A stretch of 64,000 nucleotides of DNA from Lumnitzera littorea (lineage: Eukaryota > Streptophyta > Magnoliopsida > Myrtales > Combretaceae), in assembly GCA_024138015.1 (NCBI GenBank), contig JAMXBB010000002.1, forward strand, positions 54,676,365 through 54,740,364, in the 5' to 3' direction. The notes under the pieces were generated by a model, which saw only the letters and a program-made list of their open reading frames with translations, was not told where the DNA came from and made no database searches. The position numbers and the translations under genes are program-made. Shown here in pieces: positions 34,634 through 46,110 of this stretch. Position 1 is the stretch's first letter; each line of letters opens with the position of its first letter.

Positions 34634-35637
34634 TGATGGGAATTAGGCTCCGACTATGTCTAAGTCAAGGTTGACTTGTTCGAAGCCGACGTCGACCCTC
34701 TAGAAGAAGATACTAACCTGTTCCAACTCGAGGATGAATAGCTTTCATCGAGGCCGAGCAAATGATAGAAGGCCGAGGGGAAGAAAAGGATCCATTCAGC
34801 AAAAAGCCTATCGTTTGCCAAGAAGACGAGATACCATAAGACCAAGTACTTGTGACCTAAGAACCGCTCAGCACAACATCAAGAGTTTCATGCCGACTGA
34901 TTCTAGGACTCAGCAATTATGGGCCAATCTCTCTGGTGTCTCGCTAAGCTACGCAAGATGTCAGGGACCCCTTTCCGAACTCGTACATCTAATTACCAAT
35001 CCTGTCCGGTTCGGATACTACTACTCCCAAGATATGTTGAGTAACTACATGCCGACTTTTGTAAAATGCACAGTTTTGTATTTTTGTACATGTTTTCCCT
35101 TTATTTTATTTATGGGCCTGATTCTTTAGGGTTTAAGGCCTTATACTTTATATATAGTTTTGTTACTAGGGTTTAGTACTTATTATAAATAGTAACATTT
35201 GTACTAATAGATAGATATACATACATATAGGTTGATAGATATATAGAGACATATATAGAGAGTGAAACTTTCCTCTTTCGAGCAAGGCTATACCTAAGTT
35301 AGCATTTGCTAGATTATCGAGGGTTGATTAGACTCTTTAATCGTCCCTGCGTTCTTATTAATCTCGTTCTCAGATTGTGGTGAACCTCTTCATTTGAACC
35401 AATTAGCGAGTTGCATTTAACCTTCATTTGAAACCTTGAGCAACATTTAGTGTTTGTAAGTTGTATCGAACTCTATTTCGAGCTCAAACCCCCCTGATCG
35501 TGTTTATGTCTTAGTGAGTTATATCCATCTACATTCACTATCAAAATTCTTCCTATTCTTTGTACCCATCTTCTTTGAATACACATTCCTATTCATTTCT
35601 AGATTCGTTACCATTTCTCTTCCTTCAATCCTTATCA
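34634..35637 (+). mobile_element. Solo LTR E
   Basis: A 1004-bp sequence from TGATGGGAATTAGGC to CAATCCTTATCA. It is flanked by CGTTG at 34629-34633 and at 35638-35642. No internal gag or pol is present, and only the first 15 bases resemble C. This is the usual product of recombination between the two LTRs of one element. A TATA-like TTATAAATAG lies at about 35180, upstream of a transcribed-looking leader. The 131-codon frame inside it (34734-35129) has no known motif. Confidence 0.88.
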
Positions 35638-36117
35638 CGTTGCACCAATGATTGTTTTCCTTATATATTCATTTTTATCCTTTTATATCTCATACATTAC
35701 TTTCTTAGGAAATGCCCTTTTTAGTCAAGTTGCTCTAACTTATGGATATAAATACTCATATACTTACAGCTATAAAGACGATTAGAATCAAATTGAACAT
35801 TAATACACTTTGTATTTTCCTTCCTTGTGTAAACACTACTTGTTTGCTCTTGGCATCACTTTTATCTTAACCTTTGAGTAAGGTTAGGTGGCGAATAATC
35901 TCACCAGACCGATTCATGCATCATATAGAATTGTATCGTAAGTCTTCGAAAGTTCCATTGATGCATCATATCCTCTAGAGCTATTTGTAGGTTTTGCTTA
36001 CCCTTTTCGTTCGCATTTATCCTCTCACACATACCCCATCACTTCCTTTTGAGCTTTCTGTAAGCTTAGACCTATCCAACAACCGGCCTTGTCTGTTCTT
36101 AGTTACGGTCTGCATCA
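35638..36117 (+). repeat. 5' LTR of C, second part
   Basis: Resumes at CGTTGCACCAATGATTG and ends TACGGTCTGCATCA, matching 41885-42391. Confidence 0.88.
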
Positions 36118-36120
36118 TCT

Positions 36121-36132
36121 TGGTATCAAAAT
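36121..36132 (+). other. Primer-binding site of C
   Basis: TGGTATCAAAAT lies three bases after the LTR end. It matches initiator tRNA-Met over its first eight bases. Confidence 0.8.
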
Positions 36133-36212
36133 GGAGGTTTTGTTTGAGTCAGAGTTTTTTTTTTTGAAGTTCTGTTTATCCTTTGTTTTACGTATGTAAA
36201 ACAGAACAAGTT

Positions 36213-37349
36213 ACTGTGTTCATCTTAGTTGCTATGTATGCTAGCTATTACTTTCCTGAAGTATTTGTTGAGCTTGAATCAATAAATAAAATGATTGACC
36301 TGAGTGTGAATGTTGGTATAGGAACCCCGAGAAGCACTGACCAAAGACTTAATGAGGTGGCTAACCTCTTGGTAGATTTGACCCGAGCTGCTCATGCATT
36401 GGCTTACTAACCCATTGAGACTGTGCAAAACACCCCACAAGCTGCTCAACTTATTAAAGGTTAGAACCCAGCTCGATTCGTTCGAGAAGGAGGATTAAGC
36501 AGACGAGTAAGATGAAGGATAGACTTGAGAGAACTGGATGAAGAGGATGAGAAAGAGTATTTTGAAGAAGAGCGCATATAAGTCCCCAGAACATTTGATC
36601 ATGTGAAGCTTTAGATTCCGAGCTTTAATAGATCGGGATTGCTGATGAACATTTGGAGCGGGAAGAGAAGATGGAGCGTGTTTTTGAATATTACCAATAC
36701 GAGGATTTCGAGAAATTGAGAATTGCTGCTGTTGAGTTCTTTGAATATGGTGCCATGTGGTAGAAGAATTTTCAGATGATGAGGAGATGTGAAGGCTACA
36801 AGAAATTAACACTTAGCCTGAGATGAAGAGAATAGTTGATGGGTATGTTCAAGAATTTTAAATACTTATGATCCATTGTGAATTGGAGGAACCACTAGCT
36901 TGAACAATCTCAAGGTTCATTACTAGATTGAGAGGTGATATTCGAGATATTGTGGAACTCCAACACTTTAGCAAAATGGATGAGGCCATTAGAATAGCTT
37001 AACGAGTAGAAAGGCAAAGAAGGAGCCAAGTATCTATAAGGATGTCGACTAGTCGACTTGGACCAGCGAGTCACCGAGTATAGTTGAGTATTGAGCCTAG
37101 CCGAAAGATGGATGTTCGAGCTGAGCAAAAAGGGTAACTCGTACCTATAAGAAGGGGTGAGGATCAAGTAGGAAGATGAGCCAAATCAAATGCTTCAAAT
37201 GTCAAGGCTTTGGACATTTGGTCGCTCAGTGCCTGAACCGAAGAATTATGGTGATTAAGGGAGACATCTCAAAGTTAGAGGTAGACAGTATAGATGAGGA
37301 ACCTGAGGAAGAGATCATCGTTGAGAAAGAACTGATTGAGGAGGACATA
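36213..37349 (+). pseudogene. gag: gag remnant of C
   Basis: The first open part runs to 36410 and ends VANLLVDLTRAAHALAY. The Gag core is visible in pieces: DEEDEKEYFEEER near 36540, EKIEHVFEYY-like phrases near 36660, and TRLRGDIRDIVELQHFSKMD at about 36918-36978. Near 37185 IKCFKCQGFGHLVAQCLN forms a complete CCHC zinc knuckle. The frame then runs into the acidic gag-protease linker and is cut at 37349 by solo LTR F. Frameshifts and stops are frequent. Confidence 0.72.
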
Positions 37350-38202
37350 TGATGCGAATTGTAACCTAGAATAGACAAGGTTGATTGCTGGATGTGTCCA
37401 AGCTTGCAGAAAGCTTGAAATGGGTTAATGGGGAAAGGTACAAAAGGGGTAACAATTACGAATGAAATAGTAAGCAAAACCCACAAACAGCTCCGGAGGA
37501 TATGACGCACCAAAAGAACTTCCGAAGACTTACTACACAATTTTATATGATGTATGAATTGGTCCAATGAGGTTATTCGCCACCTAATCTTGCTTAAGGG
37601 AAATGATAAGAGTGATGTCAAGAGTAAACAAGCAGTGTTTACGCAAGGAAGAAAATACTTAAGTGTATTGAAGGTAATCTATCTTCTTACAGCGACAAGT
37701 ACAAAGGTATTTATACTCATAAGTTAGGGCAACTTGCCCAAAAGGGAAAAGACAAAAAGGACATTTCTTAGAGAAGCAATGTACATGATATAAAAGGGTA
37801 AAAATGAATATATGAGGAAAATAATCATCGGTACTACAGATTCTACACATGATATTGTACATGTGGCGATGTTACATTGGTAAGGTTATTAGGAGATGTG
37901 GACAAAAAGTATGGACAGATGGGTTTGTTTGAGTAGGGATGGCCTAGTCAGTTTGATCTCTCTCTCTCAGTTTCTCAACAAGGAAGATGTCGAGTAGTTG
38001 GTCCACTCAGCAATAGAGAGTAATCGTCAACTTAGCATATAAAAAATTAGTGGGCTGTCATACGATATGGCATTAAAGGTGACTCGACAAGGAAGTACTT
38101 AGCCTCGCAGGGGTTGATTGGAATATAAGGATTCGTTATGCTAGCCCTTCTAGTCTTCGAGCTCGGCTATAGGTCAGGGGCCCCATAGCTTGATTCCCAT
38201 CA
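37350..38202 (-). mobile_element. Solo LTR F, related to C, reversed
   Basis: Read on the minus strand it is a C-family LTR: its left end TGATGCGAATTGTAACC is the reverse complement of the C LTR end, and its right end AGCTTGATTCCCATCA is the reverse complement of the C LTR start. At 853 bp it has the same length as C's LTR. It separates the gag-protease linker (left) from the protease (right). The flanking five bases are ACATA and ATGTG. These differ by three transitions, so the TSD is weak. Confidence 0.8.
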
Positions 38203-38207
38203 ATGTG

Positions 38208-38700
38208 TTTGTTGAGGATTTAGACCAGTTGCTCATGGTTGTCCAATGCACTATGAACATGGAACCCTTACGAGAGGAGGAGTAGAGAGAAAATTTGTTT
38301 CATACCACCTATAAGGTAAATGATTAGGTGCATGCCCTCATCGTAGATAGTGAAAGTTGCACCAATGTGGCATTAGTTGATCTTATTTCAAAATTGAAGT
38401 TGCCAATTGTTGCACACCAAAGTCGTACAAGTTGCACTGCTTGAGTGAGAAAAGAGCACTACATGTTACTTGATAAATACTATTGCTGATCACTATAAGG
38501 AATTACTCTAACCAGATTCTCTACGATGTACTACTTATGTGTGCTTCCCACGTATTGCTAGGTAGGTCATGGATGTTTAATAGGAAAGTTATCCATGACT
38601 GCTACAAGAATACGTACATGTTTGAAAAGAATGATTGGAAGGCCACTTTGAAGCCGATGCCACCGAGAGAGGTTAATAAATTGTAGACAAAACTTGCTTG
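38208..38700 (+). pseudogene. Protease remnant of C
   Basis: After a gag-linker phrase (EDLDQLLMVVQCTMNMEPLR) comes VHALIVDSESCTNVALVDLI at about 38330, which keeps the catalytic Asp of the DSGSC motif but has Glu for Gly. The second half reads ILYDVLLMCASHVLLGRSWM near 38530 and then FNRKVIHDCYKNTYMF, both normal for chromovirus protease. Frameshifts lie around 38440-38490. Confidence 0.75.
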
Positions 38701-39720
38701 TGGAACAAAAAAGGCTCTGGTGATGAGTAGAGCCGAAGTCCAGGAGGCCATTAATGTTGAAGAGCCGACCTTCATGTTGGTCAAGCGCCTATTAGAAATG
38801 AACGAGCAGGGTGAACTACCCCAAGAAATCAAAGAGTTGCTTGATGAGTATGCCGACCTATTCCTAGAATAGTTACCTAAGGGGTTGCCCCTAACTCGAT
38901 GTATAAAGAACTGCATTGACTTAGTGCCCAGCGTTGCATTGTCAAATGAGCTAGCCTATCGGATGAATACTGAACAAGCTTTTAAGCTCCAATGTCAACT
39001 CAATGAGTTGTTGGAGAGAGGATATCTTAGAGAAAGTCTCAACCTTTGCGCTGTGCTAGTACTTTTGGTGTCAAAAAAGGATAGAACCTAGCGAATGTGT
39101 GTTGATAGTCGAGCTGCGAACAAGATCATAATCAAATATAAGTATCTTATTCCTAGACTAGAGGACATGCTGGATGAGTTGTGTGGAGCTAAGATCTTTA
39201 GCAAGATTGATCTAAAATTTGGCTACCATCAAATTCGCATAAGGCTGGAAGAAGATTGGAAAATGACATTTAAGACTCAACATGGATTATATGAATGGAT
39301 GTTCATGCCTTTTGGCTTATCGAATGCCCCAAGCAGTTTCATAAGGCTAATGAATCATATATTTGAGGCATCTGATCAGGAAGTAAATTTTGGTATACTT
39401 TGATAACATCTTAGTCTACAGTGCTAACATACCAAGTCACTATGAACACCTCCAAGCCATATTAGATATCCGCCGTGTTGAGAGACTATTCAGTAATCTT
39501 AAGAAATGTTGCTTTGCCAAGAGAAAGTGGTATTCTTGGGCTATATAGTCAGTGGAGTAGGCTTGCGAGTGGATGACGAAATGATCCGAGCAATTTTAAA
39601 GTAGCCAACTCCTATTACTGGTGTCGATGAGAGAAGTTTCCATGGATAAACTTCATTCTATAGACGATTCATCAAGAATTTCAATACCCTCATCATGCTA
39701 CTTATTGAGCCCACAAAGAA
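38701..39720 (+). pseudogene. pol: Reverse transcriptase remnant of C
   Basis: The leader ELLDEYADLFLE and LPKGLPLTRCIKNCIDLV (38860) precede RT. Blocks: LNELLERGYLRESLNLCAVL (39000), RMCVDSRAANKIIIKYKYLI (39092), IPRLEDMLDELCGAKIFSKI, and YHQIRIRLEEDWKMTFKTQH, then LYEWMFMPFGLSNAPSSFIR. The catalytic box appears after a frameshift as VYFDNILVYS (about 39398), so the second Asp is Asn. A stop (TAG) interrupts KKDRT-RMCVD where Trp is usual. It is non-functional. Confidence 0.85.
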
Positions 39721-40335
39721 GAACACCGACTTCTGATGGGAAGAAAGGGAGGAGAAGAGCTTTACCGAGGTAAAAGAAAGATTGACCTCTACTCGGTGTT
39801 ACTCCTACCTAGCTTTGAGAAAATATTTGAGCTAGAATGTGACGCTTTAGGCATTGGAATAGGTACTGTCTTAATGCAGGAAGGTTGACCAATTACCTTA
39901 TATAGTGAGAAGCTCTGAGGACCACAGTTGAATTACTCCGTATATGACAAGGAACTCTTGGCATTGATCCGAGCACTGCAAGTATAGCACTATTTACTAC
40001 TGAGAGAATTTGTCATATATACTGACCATGAAATATTGAGGTACCTCTAAAGTCAAACCAAGTTATCGAAGTGATAGGCAAGATGAGTTGAATTCCTTAA
40101 AGGAGTCAATTTTGTGATAAAATATAAGCAAGGAAAAAGCAACGTAGTTGCAGATGCTCTTTTAAGGAGACATACGCTTTTAATCGAACTATGGAACGGG
40201 CTATTTGGGTTTGCAAGTATCAAAGAACAGTATTATGAGAATTCATACTTTAGACCCATAATCATGCGATGTGTTGATGGAAGGACAGTGGATGAGTATT
40301 ATGTAGAGGATGGTTACTTGTTTTGAGGTGATAAA
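39721..40335 (+). pseudogene. RNase H remnant of C
   Basis: FELECDALGIGIGTVLMQEG (about 39828) keeps the first Asp. VYDKELLALIRALQV (39938) keeps the Glu, and REFVIYTDHEILRYL (40003) keeps the next Asp. Stops fall after MQEG, EKL and LRYL, each at a Gln, Arg or Trp position. An open frame (40114-40326, VINFVIKYKQGKSN region onward) leads to integrase. Confidence 0.75.
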
Positions 40336-41470
40336 TTATACGTGCCAACTTATTCATTACAGGAACTATTAATCAAGGAAGCCCATAGTGGAGGACTCTC
40401 TAGAGGTTTTGGAGAAAGAAGGACTTGTGAACTATTGAATGGTTGATTCTTCTGGTCGAGAATGAGGAGAGATGTGCATTACGTTGTCAAAAGCTGTACC
40501 GTATACAAGAGGGCTAAGTACCGAGTCGAGCAAAGGAAAGTAATGCCTTTACCTGTTCCGATGAAGCCATGGATTGAATTGAGCATAGACTTTATTCTTG
40601 AACTACCATGAACTACTTGAGGCAAAGATTCTATAATGGTCGTTGTGGATTGGTTTAGCAAAATGGCACACTTCATGCCTTGCTCAAAAACTAACGATAC
40701 TTCAACTATTGCTTTTCTTTTCTTGTAGGAGATTATGTGGTTATATGGCATGCCAAGAAGTGTAGTCTTTGATAGGGATCTAAAGTTCTTGAACCATTTC
40801 TGGAGGACCTTGTGGTGTTGGATGGAGACCAAACTACTATTTAGTACTTCTTGTCACCCCCAAACTAACGGCTAAATGGAGGTGGTTAATCGCACTTTAA
40901 GATTACTACTCCGAGCTACAGTAGGAAAGAACTTAGCTGATTGGGATGTGTGCTTTCCAGTGATTAAATTTGCTTACAACCGTATAGTACATGACACCAT
41001 TCAGTAGATAACCTTCAAAGTGGTTTATGGTTTCAATCCTGAGTTGCCCTTTGATCACACCCCTGTACCTATACAAGAGGACCCTAACGAAAGAGCTTAA
41101 GCACAATCCCTTTAGCACATCTATGACAAAGTCACTCAGCACATTGACCAAGCTGATAGAAGAATGCGAGAGAAGATTAATAGTAGGATGGTTAAACAAT
41201 TCCAGCTAAGAGACTTGGTATAATTATACCTCAACGAAGAACGGTTCCTCGAACAAGACGAGGAACGGTTCCTTAAACAAGACGAGGAACGGTTCCTCTT
41301 ATTTGCAAGAGCTGAAGGACCTTTTAGAATCCTCCAAAAGATCAATGATAATACTTATAGATTGGAGTTGCTTAAAGACTATGGGTTTTCTGATGCCTTT
41401 AATGTTGTTGACCTCAATCCGTATCATTAGGACGGAGAGCTGAACAAAGACTATTAAGATTTGATCCCAA
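40336..41470 (+). pseudogene. Integrase remnant of C
   Basis: The zinc part reads EAHSGGLSRGFGERRTCELL and ends KSCTVYKRAK, with the final Cys changed to Tyr. The core keeps all three acidic residues: IELSIDFILELP (about 40570), SVVFDRDLKFLNHFWRTLW (40762) and NG-stop-MEVVNRTLRLLLRA (40870). Stops at 40610, 40728, 40875 and 41007 break the frame. The C-terminal part (41230-41420) contains ERFLEQDEERFLKQDEERFL, a tandem in-frame duplication, then ARAEGPFRILQKINDNTYRL. It ends near 41428; no separate chromodomain was recognised. Confidence 0.8.
41231..41298 (+). repeat. 24-bp in-frame tandem repeat in integrase tail of C
   Basis: Nearly three copies of GAACGGTTCCTCGAACAAGA plus GACG. Each adds eight residues (ERFLEQDE), so the reading frame is kept. 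Confidence 0.9.
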
Positions 41471-41492
41471 ATCCAAAACAACTTAGAGGGAA

Positions 41493-42391
41493 TGATGGGA
41501 ATTAGGCTATTGGACTACTAACCTGCAGCCGAGCCTAAAGACTAGAGGGACTGGCATAACCAATCCTCCTATTCTAGTTGACTCATGTAGAGGCTGAGTA
41601 TATCCTTGCTAACCCATTATGCTTGCTGAGCCAAATGATTGCCTATTTCTCGCATGTTGTGTGCCGAAAAGTGGAGGGTCGAGACAATAGCCCATATTCA
41701 TTCTCACACATACTTGGCCAATTACTTACTTGATTACACCCTTGTCGAGATGCCAAGAGAAAGAGTCCAGATTGACCAAGCTACCCCTATACGGACAAGC
41801 AAGTTGTTTGTACTTTTTGTCCACATCTTCCAATAGCATCACCAATACAGCATCACTACATACATAGAATCATGTGTAGAATTCGTTGCATCAATGATTG
41901 TTTTCCTTATATATTCATTTTTACTCTTTTGTATTTTGTACATTTCTTCCTTAGGAAATTCCCTTTTTGTCTTTCCCTTTTTGTCTTTCCCTTTTTGGGC
42001 AAGTTGCCTTAACTTATGGGTATAAATACCCCTATACTTATAGCTGTAAAGACAATCAAAATTAGATTGAACATTAATACACTTTATATTTTCCTTCCTT
42101 GCATAAACACTACTTGTTTACTCTTGGTATCACACTTATCCTAACCTTTGAGCATGGCTAGGTGGCGAGTAACCTCACCGAACCGATTCGTGCATCATAT
42201 CAAATTGTGCCATGAGTCTTCGGAAGTTCCATTGGTGTGTCACATCCGCTAAAGCTATTCATGGGTTTTACTTACCCTTTTCATTCGCATTTGTCCTCTC
42301 ATACATACCCCATCACTTCCTTTCAAGCTTTCTGCAAGTTTGGACCCATCCAATGACTGGCCTTATTTATTCTTGGTCATGGTCCACATCA
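41493..42391 (+). repeat. 3' LTR of C
   Basis: 899 bp, preceded by the purine-rich ACTTAGAGGGAA. It matches both parts of the 5' LTR. A 14-bp unit CCCTTTTTGTCTTT is repeated at 41962-41994 but single in the 5' LTR. Confidence 0.9.
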
Positions 42392-43232
42392 AGGTAGGTC
42401 CGGGCCTCGAGATGGCTTGAAGAGTAAATGATAGTCGAAGGATGAGCAGGGGTTCTCGTACACCAACAATAGATATGATACACTAACACCTCAAATGAGC
42501 TTGGGTCACACTTGATATGATGCACATATATGGCCGGTAGTCACTCGCCACTAGTCTACACTCAAATGGGCTAGATAAGAGTAGCTCAAAAGTAAAGACA
42601 CTTAGCTCAAGAGGGAGTAAAAGTTTAGTGTGTTCTTTGTATAATAATCATACGGCTATTACAATTTGTAAGTATTTATAATATTCAATTGGGTAAGTGC
42701 TAAGTTATAGGAAATTACAAAAAAGAGATTTCTACTAGCTAAGAAAAAGGGGGAATAATTTACAGGGGTAACAATGTAATTGTGCCAAGAGAATATCCAC
42801 TGTTAGAAAGGACAGTACAGGTGTTAGAAAGGACAGTACAGGTATTAGAAAGGGTAGTGCAAGCGTAATTTTACTCATTTTGTGGTCCCAATAAAACTAC
42901 GAGCCATGTAGAGGTAGGCCTTGATTAGGTTTGGTCGGCATGATTGGCTTTGGATGATCAGCTCTTGACAGTTTTTAGCTTAGCATTGGCATTGTGGAGA
43001 TGGCTATATCTAAATTCGGTGCTTGGATCGGTATGTTGCAGAGGGGTTTGCTTGTTATGTCTACTGATCACCTTGGTAGTCTCTTGGATGGTGTGGAGAG
43101 TATAGTAGCTCAACAGATCAGATTAGGGTAAACATTGCTCCTCGGTGCTTAACTCAACTTGGACAGCTTAGCGAACCATCTGAGAAAGCCCTAGGGGCTC
43201 GGGATTGCGGGATTAGTCCTTGATCCCTATCA
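42392..43232 (-). repeat. 3' LTR of D, main fragment
   Basis: Starts with the second AGGTA and matches 48033-48919 (for example AGAGTAAATGATAGTCGAAG in both). It ends TGATCCCTATCA against a tract that reads CTTGAAAGGGA on the minus strand. A GTTAGAAAGGACAGTACAGG unit is tandemly repeated at 42803-42860. Confidence 0.88.
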
Positions 43233-44450
43233 TCCCTTTCAAGTTGTTTGAGATTTTGGTTTAGCTCCAGGTTGCTTGTCTTCAGGAGTGTAAGGTTAGA
43301 GATTGGCAATGTTGAAGGAGTTTAAGACTCCATATCCTTTAGGGGGTAATTTAATTCTATAGGCATTAGGATTGATCTTTTCAAGTACTTTAAAAGGTCC
43401 GTCGGCTTTTGGAGACAACTTGCTTTTCCTTAAGTTTGGGAATCATTCCTTGTTAAGATGTATCTAGATCAAATCACTTAGTTGAAATTCTCTCTTCCAC
43501 CATCTTTAACTTCGCTTTTCAAGCTTAGTATTAGCTCTGCTCAATTGCTCTATAACCTTCTGGTGCATGGCTTTGATGGCCTCAACTCTTTCAACAGGTG
43601 GCCAGTCATCATCAAGCTTCAGTTGGGGTGCTTGGTCCATCAGGAGCTTGGGGTTAAACCCATAGGCGACCTCAAGTAGAGACATGCTTGTTACACTATG
43701 GGTGGTCCTATTGTAGCAAACTCAATGATTAGCAAACACAAATCCTAATCAATCATGTTTCGTCTGATGACAACCCATAGCAAAGTTCCTATAGTTCTAT
43801 TGACAACTTCAGTCTATCCATCAGTTTATGGATGATAGTATGTGCTATACAATAGCTTGGTTCCCATTTGCCTCCACAGTATCCTTTAAAAGTGGCTCAT
43901 GAATTTGGGGTCTTGGTCCGAAATAATGGTTGTGGGGACTCTGTGAAGTTTGATTACTTCCTACAAGAAAAGAAAAGAGATAGCTGAAGTGTCGTTAGTT
44001 TTGGAATAGGGCACAAAATGTGTCATCTTACTAAATCGATCTACAACCACCATGATGGAGTCCTTCCCTCAGGACATCCCTGGCAATGCTAACATGAAGT
44101 CCATACTTAGCTCGAACCATGGTTTGGTTGGGATGGCTAAGGGTAGATAATGTCCTTGCTTAGCTTGGCTCTTTGCCTTTTAGCAGGTCGTACAATTCTC
44201 TAACATGGACTGCACGTCTCTCATCATTCTTGACAAAAAGAATCTCGCAAGTAGTACTTCATAGGTTTGGTGCTGGCTAAAGTGTTTGGTCAATCCTCCT
44301 CCATGTGCCTGGCGTACGAGTAATTTTCTCATGAAATAGGTTGGGATACATAGCCTCCTCTTCCTGAATAAGTATTCGTCCTCCTCATACCAAGCATAGA
44401 TAGGACCAAAATGTGGATCCTTAGCATAAATATTCTTTATCATTGAAAAA
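43233..44450 (-). pseudogene. Integrase remnant of D
   Basis: The zinc-binding part (44180-44443) is open and well kept: LLVRQAHGGGLTKHFSQHQT and VQSMLENCTTC. In the core, ELSMDFMLALP (about 44105), TTIISDQDPKF (43920) and the TEVVNR block (43790) keep all three catalytic acidic residues. Stops after MS and around the third motif still break the frame. The C-terminal part runs to the 3' LTR and is poorly readable. Of the gypsy integrases in the window, this has the best-kept active site along with element C. Confidence 0.75.
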
Positions 44451-44587
44451 CCAAGTAATCTTGTCTACAACTCAGTCGAGAGGGTATGTCGTCTCGATAG
44501 GGTGTTGGCCACTACATTATTCCTTCCATTCCTAGATTTTACGACATAAGAAAAACGATCCATGAACTCGACCCATTTGGCATGCCT

Positions 44588-44899
44588 TCAAGATAACTTG
44601 GGTTGGCTTTTTAGATACCTCAAGGATTCATGATTAGTGTAGATCACAAAGTCCTTAGGTAGCAAATAGTGTTGCCATACTGTTAAGGCTCGAATTAAAG
44701 AGTAAAACTCCTTGTCATAGACAGAATAGTTGAGTGTAGCTCCTCGAAGTTTCTCGTTTAAGTAAGCAATAGGTTGACCTTCTTGCATCAATACAGCACC
44801 TATGCCTAGTCTGGATACATTACACTCTACTTCAAACGCTTTGTTAAAGTTCGGCAGAGCTAAGATAGGGGTTGTAGTTAGCCTATCCTTTTCTTCCAT
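44588..44899 (-). pseudogene. RNase H remnant of D
   Basis: An open stretch of 103 codons. EVECNVSRLGIGAVLMQEGQ has Asn where the first catalytic Asp (ECD) is expected. YDKEFYSLIRALTVWQHYLL keeps the Glu, and DFVIYTNHESLRYLK has Asn for the next Asp. Both are G-to-A type changes. It joins the RT upstream and the zinc part of integrase downstream. Confidence 0.82.
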
Positions 44900-46110
44900 A
44901 GAACTCCTCTACTCTTTCTCTCCCCTATTTGAATTCAACATTCTTCTTTGAGAGTTCAGTGAGTGGGGCCACAATCATACTGAAATTTTTTATAAACCTG
45001 CAATAGAATGATGCCAGGTCGTACAAACTTCTCACATTTGCAAAATAGGTTAGCTGAGGCCATTCTATGATCACCTTTATTTTCTCATCATCAACTCGGA
45101 TGCTACCTCCAATTACAACAAATGCTAAGAAGATTACCTCAATTCAACAAAAGTCATCCTTCTTCAGATTGTCGTAGAGCTGTTTAGCTCAGAGTTTTGC
45201 AAAGACTCTTCGGAGATGCTCTTGGTGAATCTCCAGATTGGGGCTATACACCAAAATGTCATCAAAATAAACTATAAAAAACCTTCCTAATAATTCTCGG
45301 AACACATGATTCATCAGGCACATAAATGTATTCGGTGCATTAGACAGTGTAAATGGCATTACAAGCCATTCATATAAACCATGTTGTATCTTAAATGTGG
45401 TCTTCTACTCATTACCCTCGTACATTCAAATATGATGGTATCCAAATTTAAGGTCGATCTTGGAGAACACTCATGCTCCACTTAATTCGTCTAACATGTT
45501 GTTGAGTTGGGGTATGGACTACCTGTACTTGATGGTAATTCGATTGATTACTCGGTTATCTACATGCATCCTCTAAGAACCATCTTTCTTCAGTACTAAC
45601 AGGGGCAGTACGGCGTAGGGGCTAAGAGACTCGCTTACATACCCCTTCTTCATTAGCTCATGTACTTGCTTCTGCAGTCCGATGGCCTATTCAAGATTCA
45701 GCCTGTATATTCGGTAGTATGGCTCCAGGCTATAGGTCAATTGCATGCTCGATGCCTCGAATTGGGGACAAACCTTTTGATAGCTCCTTTGGAAACAGGT
45801 CAGCAAATTCCAGTAGTAAGGTTTTTACTTCGGTAGGCTGCTCCCTTTCCTTGGACCTCACCTTTAGTAACCTTTGAACTAACAGATAGGTCGATCCTTC
45901 GAGCTCCATTTCTCTTTTCAGTTCGGCTCGGGTTATTACCAAAGCTTCTTGCTTTAGGGTTTGGCTGAGTTGGGATTGCATAACCTTTACCTGCTCGGTA
46001 ATCATAGGACTATATTTCATCCTCCTGCCTTTATGCTCTATAGAACATGTATTCCTCCTTTTGTCATACATAATTGCTCGATCAAACATCCATGGTCATC
46101 TAAGTAGAAT
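44900..46110 (-). pseudogene. pol: Reverse transcriptase remnant of D
   Basis: The leader (45730-46089) is open: EALVITRAELKREMELEGST, then FADLFPKELSKGLSPIRGIE. In the following sequence the box FIVYFDDILVYSP is intact at about 45260. The preceding HGLYEWLVMPFTLSNAPNTF-type segment lies around 45340-45400. RT frames are broken at several Gln and Trp positions. The element tail PTPY-like region leads into RNase H at 44899. Confidence 0.78.

Larger units (their letters stand above)
34239..42391 (+). mobile_element. Gypsy chromovirus C, nested in the D LTR
   Basis: It begins TGATGGGAATCAAGC and ends GGTCCACATCA. AGGTA is found on both sides (34234-34238 and 42392-42396). Removing C rejoins the D LTR, as seen by comparison with 48030-48060. 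Order on the plus strand: 5' LTR (34239-36117, holding solo LTR E), primer site, gag, solo LTR F, protease, RT, RNase H, integrase, polypurine-rich tract, 3' LTR (41493-42391). The two LTRs are 870 and 899 bp once E is removed. Coding frames are broken by many stops. Confidence 0.9.

Noticed and set aside
34734..35129. 131-codon frame inside solo LTR E
   Set aside because: LTR sequence with no known domain; basic composition only, and no related frame in other LTRs here.
37226..37621. 131-codon minus-strand frame
   Set aside because: It crosses the border of solo LTR F at 37350, so it joins gag complement with LTR sequence by chance.
40479..40832. 117-codon minus-strand frame
   Set aside because: It is the complement of the element C integrase core, whose plus-strand motifs are clear.
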